Part shown: piece by piece, positions 21,548-30,884 of the stretch
Layout of the letters: each line of letters opens with the position of its first letter
Position numbering within the stretch: the first letter of the stretch is position 1
Source: an uncultured Rhizobiaceae group bacterium
Lineage (GTDB): Bacteria; Pseudomonadota; Alphaproteobacteria; Rhizobiales; Rhizobiaceae
Direction of reading: 5' to 3'
Length of the DNA: 64,000 bases
NCBI GenBank assembly: GCA_937930845.1
Contig: CALHBJ010000011.1
Coordinates: forward strand, 62,001-126,000
Notes under the pieces: generated by a model
What the model was told of the DNA's origin: nothing
The model's database searches: none
What the model saw: the letters and a program-made list of their open reading frames with translations, nothing else
Position numbers and translations under genes: made by a program

Positions 21548-22544
21548 AACGGATCCTTGGATCAAGCATGCCGTAAAGGACATCGGCAATCAGGTTAAAC
21601 AGAACAATCAACACGGCAAAGATGACGGTCACGGTTTGCACCATCGGCACATCGCCCCCCTGAATGGCCAAAATGAGCAATTGCCCAAGCCCGTTGACCT
21701 GGAACACCTGCTCCGTGATCAGCGCACCGCCAAACACACTTGGCAGGTTCAGGGCAATCACGGTGACCACCGGAATCATGGAATTGCGCAACACATGGAC
21801 CAGCACAACGGTCTGTTCCTTCACACCCTTGGCACGGGCGGTGCGCACATAATCCTGGGTAAGATTATCGAGCATCGACGCGCGCATGTAGCGCGATATC
21901 TGGGCTGCATTGAACAGGCCAAGCACCATGACAGGCATAATCATCTGCTTGATCTGATACCAAAACGACCCCCAGCTATCGACCACATGGGTCGTGTCAT
22001 AGATCGACGGAAACCATCCCAGATTGACCGAAAAAATGAGGATCAACAGCACGCCGGTAAAGAATGTCGGCACGGAAAACCCGATCATCGAAATGAATGT
22101 GCCGATCTGGTCGAAAACCGAATATTGCTTATAGGCTGATATGATTCCCAGCGGCACAGCGATAATGATGCCAACAATGTAAGATGTGCCCACCACCCAA
22201 AGCGTCTGGGGAATGCGCTGAACAATCAGGTCCAGCACCGGCGACCGCGTTTGATAGGAAATCATCCGCTGGCCGATTTCAAACTCAGTGCCGAATTTCT
22301 GATTCATCCAATAGAGCGGTTCGGTGACAACCAATTGCTTCAGCCACAAGAAGAACTGAACGATAAACGGCTCATTGAAACCCAACGCTTCGCGAATTTT
22401 TTCGCGCACCTCCGGCGGAATCGTCAGCGGCAATCCCGCCGTTGGGTCAGAAGGTGAAAGCTTGATAATTGCGAAAATCACAAAGCTGATGAACAGCATT
22501 GTGGGAACCGCAAGGATCAGGCGTCTGATTGTATAATTGAGCAT
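21540..22544 (-). CDS. Peptide/opine ABC transporter permease (OppB/DppB type)
   Basis: 334 aa. The opening YTIRRLILAVPTMLFISFVIFAI is typical, followed by an unusually long periplasmic loop, then the permease core with SGSLLA-like replaced by the local GIIIAVPLGIISAYKQYS. The EAA loop reads RTARAKGVKEQTVVLVHVLRNSMIPV. It forms a heterodimer with the OppC-type partner encoded next. A hairpin separates it from the binding-protein gene upstream, which usually lowers permease expression compared with the binding protein. Confidence 0.92.
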   Translation of the reverse strand: MLNYTIRRLILAVPTMLFISFVIFAIIKLSPSDPTAGLPLTIPPEVREKIREALGFNEPFIVQFFLWLKQLVVTEPLYWMNQKFGTEFEIGQRMISYQTRSPVLDLIVQRIPQTLWVVGTSYIVGIIIAVPLGIISAYKQYSVFDQIGTFISMIGFSVPTFFTGVLLILIFSVNLGWFPSIYDTTHVVDSWGSFWYQIKQMIMPVMVLGLFNAAQISRYMRASMLDNLTQDYVRTARAKGVKEQTVVLVHVLRNSMIPVVTVIALNLPSVFGGALITEQVFQVNGLGQLLILAIQGGDVPMVQTVTVIFAVLIVLFNLIADVLYGMLDPRIRYD

Positions 22545-22655
22545 TGAATATCCAGCCCCGGCAAATCATCTCGCCTTTTACAAAATCAGCTATACGAACG
22601 TGTCGACCCGGCGGGCGGGGCAAACTTGAATGCTGAATTTGGAAAAAGGGAGAAT

Positions 22656-22679
22656 GGGGCGGCAGTTGCCTGCCACCCC
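22656..22679 (-). terminator. Hairpin after the Opp binding-protein gene
   Basis: On the minus strand GGGG and CCCC outer arms and GGCAG/CTGCC inner arms with one mismatch close around a four-base loop, ten bases after the stop. A pyrimidine-rich stretch ending in CTTTTTCC follows. It is likely a partial terminator between binding protein and permeases. Confidence 0.55.
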
Positions 22680-22689
22680 AAAATGCGAG

Positions 22690-24408
22690 TTACTTTTTAC
22701 GGTACCAGTCGGCAACGTTCCAAAGCTCGGAATCCCAGGTGTTCAAAACAACACCACCAAGGGTAACCGATGCCGCTGAAACACGACCACGATCAACCAG
22801 AGGAACGATTGTCATGCTGTCTTTGGTCAACATGTCGTTCATTTTCTTGGCCAGTTCCTGGCGCTTGGAAAGCTCAGCCGTACGGCCCAGCTCTACGGCA
22901 AGCTTGTCATAATCGGCATTGCAGTAACGGTTGATGTTTTCACCCTGCCACTGTGTTTCAGGGCGCGGAGCCTTCTCACATGTGTACTGGGTCAGATACT
23001 GCTCAGGGTCGGTGCCATCAAAGTTGTTGGCGTACATTTCCACATCCGCATAGAATTTCTGGAACGTGTCCGGGGAAGCCGGGTCGCCACCAAAGAATAC
23101 GGAACCGGAAATGTTGCGCAGCTCGGTATCAACACCGATCTTTGCCCAATCCTGCTTGATGATCGCCTGGAAATCCTGACGAACAGCGTTTGTGGAAGTC
23201 TGGTAAGTCAGCTTGAGTTTCTTACCGTCTTTCTCGCGGATGCCACCGGCACCAACTTTCCAGCCTGCATCTTCAAGCAGTGCCTTGGCGCCTTCGATGT
23301 CCTGAGTAAGGCAAGCCGTGTTGTCGGATGCCCATGCAGCAGGTGCAGGAACCAGATTACAGGTAGGACGTCCAGCCTGGCCGTAACCGACTTCCACCAG
23401 AAGCGGGCGATCGATCGCCATAGACAACGCACGACGAACACGCTCATCAGAAAGGATCGGATGTGGATGCTTGGCCGTTCCGCGCTCGCCTTCTGGCAGG
23501 CTTGGGCTTGGGTCAGTCATGTTCATTTCAATGCGCTCAACCAGCGTACCGAATGCGGAAATCGGCGTGCCTTTGCCGCCTTCAGCCATTTTCTTCAGCA
23601 CGTCAGGTGCCAGCTGCATGTTCCAGGCGTAATCGAATTCACCGGTTTCCATCACAGCGCGACCGGCTGCAGCAGCATCACCACCGCCTTTGAAGGTGAC
23701 CGATGCAAATGCGGGCTTGCCTTCTTCGCGGTAATTGTCATTGGCCTTCATCTGGATCACATCGTTGGGCTTGAAGTTCGTCACGACGAACGGGCCTGTG
23801 CCGATTGGGCCAAAGTTGGCGTCTGTGCACTCCGGTGCTTTAGCGCCCAGGCATTCCTGGAACTGAGCTTTTTGGATTACAGGGGACTGACCGCCCACAA
23901 ACGCAGCATAAGGAACCGGCTTGGGTTCTTTGAATGTCACCTTGACGGTCAACGGATCAATGGCCTCAACCGTATCAACGCCATCAAACTTGGCAGACTG
24001 GGCGCAACCGCCTTCGGGGTGCATGCAATATTCTGCAGTGAATTTCACATCTTCCGATGTGAAGTCAGTACCATCGGACCATTTGATGCCCGGCTTGATT
24101 TTCCATGTGATGGTTTTCAGATCAGCAGATACGCCACCGTTTTCAACGGTCGGAATGCTTTCCACCAGAAACGGAACAAGCACGCCGTTTTCGTCAAAGC
24201 GTGCCAGCGGCTCAACAATCATGGAAGCAGACTCAATATCTTTCGTACCACCTGAAAGATATGGATTGAGGATTGAAGGCGCTTGCCAATAGATGATTTT
24301 GACTTCGCCATCGCGACCGCGTGGCCCTTCGTGGCCATCCGCCAGCGCGCCTGTCAGCGCAACCGCTGATGCGGCAGACGCTAACAATAGTGTCTTGAGG
24401 TGTTTCAT
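22690..24408 (-). CDS. Peptide/opine ABC transporter substrate-binding protein (SBP_bac_5 family)
   Basis: 572 aa from the ATG at 24408, which has GGGAG eight bases upstream. The signal peptide ends near GALADG. The body follows the family 5 pattern: IIYWQAPSILNPYLSGGTKD, WKIKPGIKWSDGTDFTSEDVKFTAEY, GTGPFVVTNFKPNDVIQM, and DERVRRALSMAIDRPLLVE. These proteins capture oligopeptides, opines or similar polar ligands in the periplasm. It lies after the two ATPase genes and before the two permease genes. The divergent agmatinase-like gene hints at an arginine-derived ligand, but the sequence alone does not show it. Confidence 0.92.
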   Translation of the reverse strand: MKHLKTLLLASAASAVALTGALADGHEGPRGRDGEVKIIYWQAPSILNPYLSGGTKDIESASMIVEPLARFDENGVLVPFLVESIPTVENGGVSADLKTITWKIKPGIKWSDGTDFTSEDVKFTAEYCMHPEGGCAQSAKFDGVDTVEAIDPLTVKVTFKEPKPVPYAAFVGGQSPVIQKAQFQECLGAKAPECTDANFGPIGTGPFVVTNFKPNDVIQMKANDNYREEGKPAFASVTFKGGGDAAAAGRAVMETGEFDYAWNMQLAPDVLKKMAEGGKGTPISAFGTLVERIEMNMTDPSPSLPEGERGTAKHPHPILSDERVRRALSMAIDRPLLVEVGYGQAGRPTCNLVPAPAAWASDNTACLTQDIEGAKALLEDAGWKVGAGGIREKDGKKLKLTYQTSTNAVRQDFQAIIKQDWAKIGVDTELRNISGSVFFGGDPASPDTFQKFYADVEMYANNFDGTDPEQYLTQYTCEKAPRPETQWQGENINRYCNADYDKLAVELGRTAELSKRQELAKKMNDMLTKDSMTIVPLVDRGRVSAASVTLGGVVLNTWDSELWNVADWYRKK

Positions 24409-24537
24409 ATGAGAACTCCCGTTTGTGTTGCGGCCAACCAGGTTGACCATTTCCCAAAATTCTTGACAGCCGTGTTGTAGCGGCCATCTGTTTTTGCCAT
24501 CCGGTCTTTTGACATACCGGCTGGGCTATCGCGTTCG

Positions 24538-25572
24538 CTATTCCACCAAATGGCAGGCAACGAACTGATCTGGATTAAGTTCACGCCAAACAGGCGGAAC
24601 GGTAAAGCACTTTTTCACCGCCACCGGGCAGCGCGTGCAGAAAACACAGCCTTCTGGTGGGTTGGACGGATTGGGCACATCGCCGGTCAGGATAACCCGC
24701 TCGCGGCTGGCCTCGATTTCAGGATTGGCCACCGGAACCGCTGAAAGCAGTGCTTGTGTGTAGGGATGTTTGGGATCGTCGAACAGTTTCTCCACAGTCG
24801 ACAATTCAACAATCTTGCCCAGATACATCACAGCCACCCGGTCTGCGATGTGGCGCACCATGGAAAGATCATGACTGATAAATAGATAAGTCAGCCCACG
24901 TTCACGCTGCAAATCTTCAAGCAGGTTCACCACCTGCGCCTGAATAGAAACATCAAGGGCAGCAATGGGTTCATCGCAAACGATAAAATCCGGGTCCAAC
25001 GCAAGTGCCCGTGCGATACCAATGCGTTGGCGTTGGCCGCCGGAAAATTCGTGTGGATATCGATTCACATAATCCGCGTTCAGCCCAACGGCTTCCAGCA
25101 GTTCCATAACCTTTTCCCGGCGCTGCTGGCCACTCAAAGAAGTATGCTCAACCAGCGGTTCAGCAATGATGGATCCCACCGTCATGCGCGGATTAAGACA
25201 TGCCTGCGGGTCTTGAAATATCATTTGCATGCGTGGCCGGGTCGCGCGCATTTCTTCCGCCGACAGGGCGGCAATGTCCCGGTCTTCAAATATGACCTCG
25301 CCCGCTGTTGGATCATACAATCGCAAAACAGCACGCCCGGTGGTGGATTTCCCACAACCGGATTCCCCAACCAGACCCAGCGTTTCGCCCTGCTTGATCT
25401 CAAACGACACGCCGTTGACGGCTTTGACTTCGCCCACCCGTTTGCGAAACAGGCCCTTGTGAATCGGAAAATGAATTTTCAGATCCGACACTTTCAAAAT
25501 GGTCGCGGCCTTGGATTTTTCGCCAGCAGGGGCGCGGGAACCATCTTCCTTGTTTATGACTTCAGCGCTCAT
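24538..25572 (-). CDS. Peptide/opine ABC transporter ATP-binding protein (OppF/DppF type)
   Basis: 344 aa ATPase. Walker A is [13 protein letters not shown], the signature is [16 protein letters not shown], Walker B is [12 protein letters not shown] and the switch histidine is in FISHD. The C-terminal oligopeptide-transporter extension has the [14 protein letters not shown] cysteine cluster seen in this subfamily, which can bind an iron-sulfur cluster in some members. The Walker B aspartate context VCDEP matches OppF/DppF. It overlaps the preceding ATPase gene by four bases (ATGA). Confidence 0.93.
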   Translation of the reverse strand: MSAEVINKEDGSRAPAGEKSKAATILKVSDLKIHFPIHKGLFRKRVGEVKAVNGVSFEIKQGETLGLVGESGCGKSTTGRAVLRLYDPTAGEVIFEDRDIAALSAEEMRATRPRMQMIFQDPQACLNPRMTVGSIIAEPLVEHTSLSGQQRREKVMELLEAVGLNADYVNRYPHEFSGGQRQRIGIARALALDPDFIVCDEPIAALDVSIQAQVVNLLEDLQRERGLTYLFISHDLSMVRHIADRVAVMYLGKIVELSTVEKLFDDPKHPYTQALLSAVPVANPEIEASRERVILTGDVPNPSNPPEGCVFCTRCPVAVKKCFTVPPVWRELNPDQFVACHLVE

Positions 25573-26606
25573 GCGGTGCCACCTTCACTTTCCAGCCAGC
25601 AGGCGGAAGAATGTTGCCCATGAATGTCGAACAATGGGGGGTTGGCCGCCCAGCACTTGGGCCCAACATGTTCGCAGCGTGGTGCAAAGGAACACGCCGC
25701 CGGAGGTGCATTGAGATTTGGTGCCTGCCCTGGAATACTCACCAACCTGCCGGTTCGGCCACCTTCCTGGGTTGGCAGTGTGCGCAATAATGCCTGCGTA
25801 TAAGGATGGCGCGGATCGCTGTAGATGCTGGCCACATCCGAATATTCAACAATCTGCCCACCATACATCACCGCCACTTTGTCGGCGATGCCAGCAACCA
25901 CACCCAAATCATGGGTAATCCAGACAATCGCCATTCCAAGCTTCTGGCGCAGTCCTTTGACGAGTTCGATGATCTGCGCCTGAACCGTCACGTCCAGCGC
26001 CGTGGTCGGCTCATCGGCAATCAGCACTTTCGGGTCGCACGCCAGCGCAATGGCAATCATCACCCGCTGGCGCATACCGCCGGAAAACTGGTGTGGAAAA
26101 TCCCGCAACCGCTGACGTGCGGAAGGAATTCCCACCAATTCAAGCAATTCAACAGCGCGGTCAGCCGCCTGTTTCTTGTTCATGCCCATATGAATGCGCA
26201 GGGGTTCCATGATCTGGAAACCGATATTGAACACCGGATTGAGCGAAGTCATGGGATCTTGAAAAATGAATCCGATATCGCCGCCGCGCAATTGGCGCAG
26301 CTCAGCATCACTCAACTGTAGCAAATCGCGCCCGCCAAAATGCACTGAACCCTCGACAATTTCAGCCGGGGGCATGGGCAGCAATTTAAGCAGCGACATC
26401 ATTGAGACGCTTTTGCCCGAACCGGATTCACCAACAACGCCCAACAACTCACCGGGAGCGAGCGTGAAACTGATCCCGTTCACCGCGTGAACGAGGCCAT
26501 CCTGTGTGTGAAATACGGTGCGCAAATCCTGCACGGACAATACGCTGTCACCTTTTTGAACCACAGGCACTTCTTCTGTTGAATTACGCAATACGCCGCC
26601 ACTCAT
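25569..26606 (-). CDS. Peptide/opine ABC transporter ATP-binding protein (OppD/DppD type)
   Basis: 345 aa from the ATG at 26606 (a TTG two codons earlier is possible). Walker A is [13 protein letters not shown], the Q-loop is [13 protein letters not shown], the signature is [16 protein letters not shown] and Walker B is [11 protein letters not shown]. The C-terminus carries [15 protein letters not shown], the usual OppD tail. It is the first gene of the five-gene transporter operon (D, F, binding protein, B, C) and is divergent from the agmatinase-family gene, with 187 bases between the two starts. Confidence 0.93.
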   Translation of the reverse strand: MSGGVLRNSTEEVPVVQKGDSVLSVQDLRTVFHTQDGLVHAVNGISFTLAPGELLGVVGESGSGKSVSMMSLLKLLPMPPAEIVEGSVHFGGRDLLQLSDAELRQLRGGDIGFIFQDPMTSLNPVFNIGFQIMEPLRIHMGMNKKQAADRAVELLELVGIPSARQRLRDFPHQFSGGMRQRVMIAIALACDPKVLIADEPTTALDVTVQAQIIELVKGLRQKLGMAIVWITHDLGVVAGIADKVAVMYGGQIVEYSDVASIYSDPRHPYTQALLRTLPTQEGGRTGRLVSIPGQAPNLNAPPAACSFAPRCEHVGPKCWAANPPLFDIHGQHSSACWLESEGGTA

Positions 26607-26714
26607 GCCCAAAGCCTAGCGCCTTGCGCCAAGGGTGCAAGCGTATTTTTTCCAAATGATCAATTTTTGCCATTAATTCGACTTCTCCGCTCACACCCTT
26701 GGAAAATTGCAGCA

Positions 26715-26774
26715 TATAATAGGCAAAATGCTTGATTTGTGGGCACTTTTGGTGAGCTATCATCAATCGATAGC
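26715..26774 (+). promoter_or_regulatory. Promoter -10 box and leader hairpin of the agmatinase-family gene
   Basis: A perfect TATAAT at 26715-26720 stands 74 bases before the ATG; I cannot name a convincing -35. Between them, GCTATC-N7-GATAGC (26756-26774) forms a small inverted repeat in the leader that could be an operator or mRNA hairpin. I saw no guanidine riboswitch consensus. Confidence 0.45.
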
Positions 26775-26793
26775 CAAGATTTGGGAGCAATCC

Positions 26794-27780
26794 ATGTCCA
26801 GCGACTTTTTCCAACCGGTATCGGGATTCGATTTACCCAGATTCGCCGGTGTCCCAAGCTTCATGCGATTGCCCACACTAACCTCTGCGCACGAACGTTA
26901 TGACGAAGTCGAAATCGGCCTGATTGGCATTCCCTGGGATGGCGGGACAACCAATCGCCCCGGCGCGCGCCACGGCCCAAGGCAATTGCGTGATTTGTCG
27001 ACAATGATCCGCGCTGTCCATCCGGTGTCGCATATCAACCCGTTTAAGCTGTGCAATTGCGCCGATCTGGGCGATGTGCCGCCCAACCCGGCAGACCTGA
27101 TGGAAACGCTCAACCGCACCAGCGCCCATTATGAGCAATTGCGGAAGGCTGGCATTGTGCCGCTCACCGCCGGTGGCGACCACCTCATATCCTTGCCCGT
27201 CTTGCGCGGCCTCAATACGGGTTCACCGGTTGGCATGATCCATTTCGACGCCCATACGGACCTTTTCAACGAATATTTCGGCGGCACCCGCTACACCCAT
27301 GGAACCCCTTTCAGGCGCGCCATAGAAGAAGGTCTGCTGGATCCCAAGCGGGTGGTGCAGATCGGCGTTCGTGGCACCATGTATGATGGCGAGGACATTG
27401 AATTTGGCCGCGCCAACGGGGTCACGATCATCATGATCGAAGAATTGATGGATCGCGGGTTTGCCGATGTCATGGCCCAGGCTCGTGACATTGTTGGTCA
27501 GGCGGATACCTATGTCAGTTTCGATATTGATTTTATCGACCCCGCATTTGCACCGGGAACCGGAACGCCTGAAATCGGCGGGCCCAACACCCATACCGCC
27601 CAGCGCATGGTGCGTGAATTGCGCGGGCTCAATCTGATCGGCGCTGATTTGGTGGAAGTCTCGCCACCTTTTGATGCCAGCGGCAACACCGCCTGGGTTG
27701 GCGCATCGATCATGTTTGAACTGCTGTGTGTTCTGGCCGAAAGCGTATCAATGCGAAACAACCCAGGTTCTGCCGCGTAA
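26794..27780 (+). CDS. Agmatinase/ureohydrolase family protein
   Basis: 328 aa from the ATG at 26794 with GGGAG six bases upstream. Ureohydrolases split a guanidino group into urea and an amine using two Mn ions. All metal motifs are present: GGDH (around residue 129), FDAHTD (near 151) and SFDIDFIDPAFAPGTGTPE (near 245), plus GIPWDGGTTNRPGARHGP at the N-terminus. The long form with these details suits agmatinase, guanidinobutyrase or guanidinopropionase; the motifs do not decide between them. The divergent Opp-type transporter may supply the guanidino compound. Confidence 0.87.
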   Translation: MSSDFFQPVSGFDLPRFAGVPSFMRLPTLTSAHERYDEVEIGLIGIPWDGGTTNRPGARHGPRQLRDLSTMIRAVHPVSHINPFKLCNCADLGDVPPNPADLMETLNRTSAHYEQLRKAGIVPLTAGGDHLISLPVLRGLNTGSPVGMIHFDAHTDLFNEYFGGTRYTHGTPFRRAIEEGLLDPKRVVQIGVRGTMYDGEDIEFGRANGVTIIMIEELMDRGFADVMAQARDIVGQADTYVSFDIDFIDPAFAPGTGTPEIGGPNTHTAQRMVRELRGLNLIGADLVEVSPPFDASGNTAWVGASIMFELLCVLAESVSMRNNPGSAA

Positions 27781-27840
27781 ATGCCGCATTTTGCGCCTTA
27801 ATCGCCCATGGTCCGATAATGGACACGGCCTGAGCGGCAG

Positions 27841-27855
27841 TTAACGGGTCTTTAA
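27841..27855. promoter_or_regulatory. CtrA box upstream of pal
   Basis: TTAACGGGTCTTTAA is an exact TTAA-N7-TTAA, the full CtrA binding consensus, 88 bases before the pal ATG in a non-coding region. The response regulator CtrA is itself encoded in this window at 36365-37066. The call is a consensus match; binding is inferred. Confidence 0.6.
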
Positions 27856-27943
27856 CCACCTTTCTTGAGCCGCCCTTAACGGGATTTGGTTATCAAATCC
27901 TCACCACAACCAGTTCAATTTTATTCGCACGCGGAGCAGTTCT

Positions 27944-28462
27944 ATGCACCTCTCACTTTCAACCACGCCAGTGTCGAAGTTGGCCATTGCGCTTCCGATG
28001 GTGGCCCTCATGGTGATCACCGGGTGCGCCAAAAAGCAGCCCCTTCCAAACAACGCAGCCCAGCTAGGCTTAAACAGCGCCGGTTCGGCCACACCCGGCT
28101 CAACCCAGGATTTCACAGTCAATGTGGGCGACCGGGTATTCTTCACAACGGATTCCACGTCCCTGTCTGCTGAAGCCCGTCAGACACTCGACAAACAGGC
28201 CACATGGCTTGCCCGTTACAATTCCTACAGCATTACCATCGAAGGCCACGCCGATGAGCGCGGTACGCGCGAATACAACCTGGCTTTGGGGGCCCGCCGC
28301 GCCGCCGCCACTCGCAATTATCTGGCCAGTCGGGGCGTGACAGCTTCACGGATCAAGACGATTTCCTTCGGCAAGGAACGCCCCGTAGCCGTTTGTGACA
28401 ACATTTCATGCTGGTCTCAAAACCGCCGCGCCGTTACTGTCCTGAACGGTGGCAGCAGCTAA
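27944..28462 (+). CDS. pal: Peptidoglycan-associated lipoprotein Pal
   Basis: 172 aa outer-membrane lipoprotein of the Tol-Pal system that tethers the outer membrane to peptidoglycan and helps constriction at division. A lipobox VITGC (cysteine about residue 28) follows a hydrophobic leader. The OmpA-like domain spans about residues 60-170 with FFTTDSTSLSAEARQTLDKQA, the peptidoglycan-contact motif GHADERGTREYNLALGARRA and SFGKERP. tolQRAB, normally just upstream in alphaproteobacteria, is missing here; an agmatinase gene takes its place. GGAG stands eight bases before the ATG. Confidence 0.95.
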   Translation: MHLSLSTTPVSKLAIALPMVALMVITGCAKKQPLPNNAAQLGLNSAGSATPGSTQDFTVNVGDRVFFTTDSTSLSAEARQTLDKQATWLARYNSYSITIEGHADERGTREYNLALGARRAAATRNYLASRGVTASRIKTISFGKERPVAVCDNISCWSQNRRAVTVLNGGSS

Positions 28463-28489
28463 ACAACGCAGCAGCGTTGCAAAGTTTCA

Positions 28490-28530
28490 CGGCGCCCTGC
28501 ACTTGAATTGCAGGGCGCCGTTTTATTTTA
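28490..28530 (+). terminator. Rho-independent terminator of pal
   Basis: Perfect 11-base arms CGGCGCCCTGC and GCAGGGCGCCG around ACTTGAATT, followed by TTTTATTTTA. It starts 28 bases after the pal stop and separates pal from cpoB. Confidence 0.9.
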
Positions 28531-28656
28531 TAAAGGCGTCACCAAAATTTAGCCCACTTCTGGCCGAAGATCGGCACATGAAGATCGGACTTCTGGTCGC
28601 GCATTTTTTAAATAGTACAAGCTGTCTATTTTTTCAGCTTCGAAGAGGGGAAACTC

Positions 28657-29664
28657 ATGGTTCGAACTTTCAAATTTCTCATTCCCGCAGCATTTGCGCT
28701 TTGCATTGCTGCCCTGCCCGCACAGGCCAACCGCCTGTCGCCCCCCGCCGACATTCCATCGGCTGGCCCGTCATTCCAAAATGTTCAGTCGAGCGGCAGC
28801 GATTTTCGCGTCATCGAACTGGAGGAACAAATTCGACAGCTCAACGGGCGCGTTGAGGAACTCAATTTCCTGCTCCTGCAATTGCAGGAGAAAATGCGCA
28901 AACTTGAAGAAGACAATGAACTGCGCTTCCAGGAACTGGAGGAAAGCCGCTCCGGTGATGCAGACGGCGAAAAGTCCAATGATCTGGCAGCAACAGACAA
29001 TGCGGATGATGGAGACTCACGCCTGGGAAAGCCTGAACCGTCCGAAGACAATACGACTTCGGACGGAAAAGATAACCGGGATGAAACCATCGCATCTACC
29101 ACCAACCAGGACAGTCAGCCACAATCCAAACCCGGCACACTTCCCCGCGCGCTAGGCACATTGACCTTTGACCGCTCGGGCAATGTGGTGGACACCAAGC
29201 CGGAAGGCCCGCTTACACTCAACGCACCCAAGGGCTTGTTTGACGATGCAACACCTGGGGTTGAAGCGGCTGAATTTGGCGCAACCCCCAAAGAGGTTTT
29301 TGCAGCCGCCAAAAAGGCAATGAAAGAGCGCAATTATCTGCGCAGCGAACAGGCATTTGCCGCACTCGCCACAGCCTGGCCAAAAGACCCGCTGGTGGGC
29401 GAAGCCAAATATTATCAGGGTGAAAGCCAGTTTTGGCAGAAGAAATATTATCAGTCCGCCAACACCCATCTGGAAGCCCATCGCCAGTTCCCGGAAGCCG
29501 GCACGGCGGCCGACAATCTATTGGGTCTGGGGCTTGCTCTGGCGGGCTTGAACCAACGGGAAGTCGCCTGCGCCACCTATGCTGAAGTCCTGCAACAATA
29601 TCCCGATGCCGCCAAACGCCTGGGCGAACGCATCAAGGACGAACAAGCCGGTGCCCGCTGTTAA
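28657..29664 (+). CDS. cpoB: Cell division coordinator CpoB (YbgF)
   Basis: 335 aa periplasmic protein that works with Tol-Pal to coordinate outer-membrane constriction with septal wall synthesis. A signal peptide ends near PAQANR. A coiled-coil (about residues 52-95, IELEEQIRQLNGRVEELNFLL onward) is followed by an acidic low-complexity linker and C-terminal tetratricopeptide repeats (from about residue 205, KEVFAAAKKAMKERNYLRSEQAFAAL). GAGGGGA precedes the ATG. Its TAA overlaps the tilS ATG by one base (TAATG), so the genes are coupled. Confidence 0.92.
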   Translation: MVRTFKFLIPAAFALCIAALPAQANRLSPPADIPSAGPSFQNVQSSGSDFRVIELEEQIRQLNGRVEELNFLLLQLQEKMRKLEEDNELRFQELEESRSGDADGEKSNDLAATDNADDGDSRLGKPEPSEDNTTSDGKDNRDETIASTTNQDSQPQSKPGTLPRALGTLTFDRSGNVVDTKPEGPLTLNAPKGLFDDATPGVEAAEFGATPKEVFAAAKKAMKERNYLRSEQAFAALATAWPKDPLVGEAKYYQGESQFWQKKYYQSANTHLEAHRQFPEAGTAADNLLGLGLALAGLNQREVACATYAEVLQQYPDAAKRLGERIKDEQAGARC

Positions 29665-30746
29665 TGCATGAGACTGGAAAGCCTTACGGAAAAATTTTGC
29701 TGGCGGTATCCGGAGGCAGCGATTCTCTGGCGCTGCTTCATATGGCTGATCAGCTTTTTCCCAAGACTGAATTCGCCGTTGCAACAGTTGACCATGGCCT
29801 GCGCAAAGAGGCTGCTGACGAAGCTGCTCATGTTGCCCAACACGCTGCACAACTAAACTATCCCCATCGCACATTGAAATGGGCGCCAACTGATAAGGTG
29901 TCTTCAAGTGACGCACGAAACGCCCGTTACGAATTGCTCATCAAGGAAGCACGGCGGGTCGGTGCCAACGCCATTGCACTGGGGCATACAATGGAAGATC
30001 AGGCAGAAACCATCATGATGCGGGCACGGCGCACCACTGCTGACAGCGACACAAGGGGATTGTCCGGCATAAGCGCAATTTCAAGCTATGACGAAATCGC
30101 TCTGCTGCGTCCCCTGCTCAACCATAGACGGCATCAGCTCCGCGATTGGTTGACCCATCGGCATCACAGGTGGGTCGACGATCCCTCCAACAGCAATCCG
30201 GCATCGGAGCGTGTGCGCACACGATCCCTCTTGTCTGCCGGTGAACACCTGCCAGCTGTGGAAGATCTGGCCCGCTTTGCCACACTTGGGCAATGCCACC
30301 GAAAGTGGCTGGCAGGTCACGCCGCCGAACTCATTGCCAATCACACCACACGCACAGCCCAGGGAATCCGTTTTGAACCCGCGCCAGAAACGCCAGTCAT
30401 TTTAATTGCCGAAACATTGACGCTGCTGATTTGGACCGTTGGAGGCCAGGCCTATCGCGTGCCTAAATCAAAACTAACGGCCATCGCAACCGCATTAAGC
30501 AATGGCAAAACAACCCGCTTCGCCATTGGCAAATGTCTGATCTCAATAAAACGCGGGAGCGCCCTGTTGCAACCGGAGCAGCGCCTGCCAGCGGCGGCAA
30601 GATTGCCGGTCAAAGCCGATTGCATCTCCTGTGGTGGGGCAATGAAACGCTTTCGCCCGGACTGTGATGACTCGGTCCATGCCGCAATTTGTGCGCTCCT
30701 TGATGCGCCGGTTAAACATGACACAAACCTTATCAAGGGGAATTGA
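29664..30746 (+). CDS. tilS: tRNA(Ile)-lysidine synthetase
   Basis: 360 aa. TilS attaches lysine to C34 of the tRNA-Ile with CAU anticodon using ATP, changing it from Met to Ile decoding; it is essential. The PP-loop ATPase motif is AVSGGSDSLALLHMA (about residues 14-28), followed by VDHGLR, ALGHTMEDQAET and DPSNSNP. The C-terminal part is shorter than in E. coli (432 aa), which is common in alphaproteobacteria. It starts on the cpoB stop and is followed 139 bases later by ftsH, the usual order. Confidence 0.93.
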   Translation: MHETGKPYGKILLAVSGGSDSLALLHMADQLFPKTEFAVATVDHGLRKEAADEAAHVAQHAAQLNYPHRTLKWAPTDKVSSSDARNARYELLIKEARRVGANAIALGHTMEDQAETIMMRARRTTADSDTRGLSGISAISSYDEIALLRPLLNHRRHQLRDWLTHRHHRWVDDPSNSNPASERVRTRSLLSAGEHLPAVEDLARFATLGQCHRKWLAGHAAELIANHTTRTAQGIRFEPAPETPVILIAETLTLLIWTVGGQAYRVPKSKLTAIATALSNGKTTRFAIGKCLISIKRGSALLQPEQRLPAAARLPVKADCISCGGAMKRFRPDCDDSVHAAICALLDAPVKHDTNLIKGN

Positions 30747-30884
30747 CGCAGATTGCCTTGTGCACCTTGGCATTGTGGTCAATGACACCTATCTTGCAGA
30801 CAACGGGTCGGCCTGTCCGACTGAATGATATTTCGATGACGAGCTTAAGTTGCATCCCGCTCGCATCCCTTGGGAAACAAGCTG

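Noticed and set aside
26613-26793. Guanidine riboswitch in the leader of the agmatinase-family gene
   Set aside because: The leader after the likely start is about 65 bases and shows only a small GCTATC/GATAGC repeat, without the conserved ACGR-type loops.
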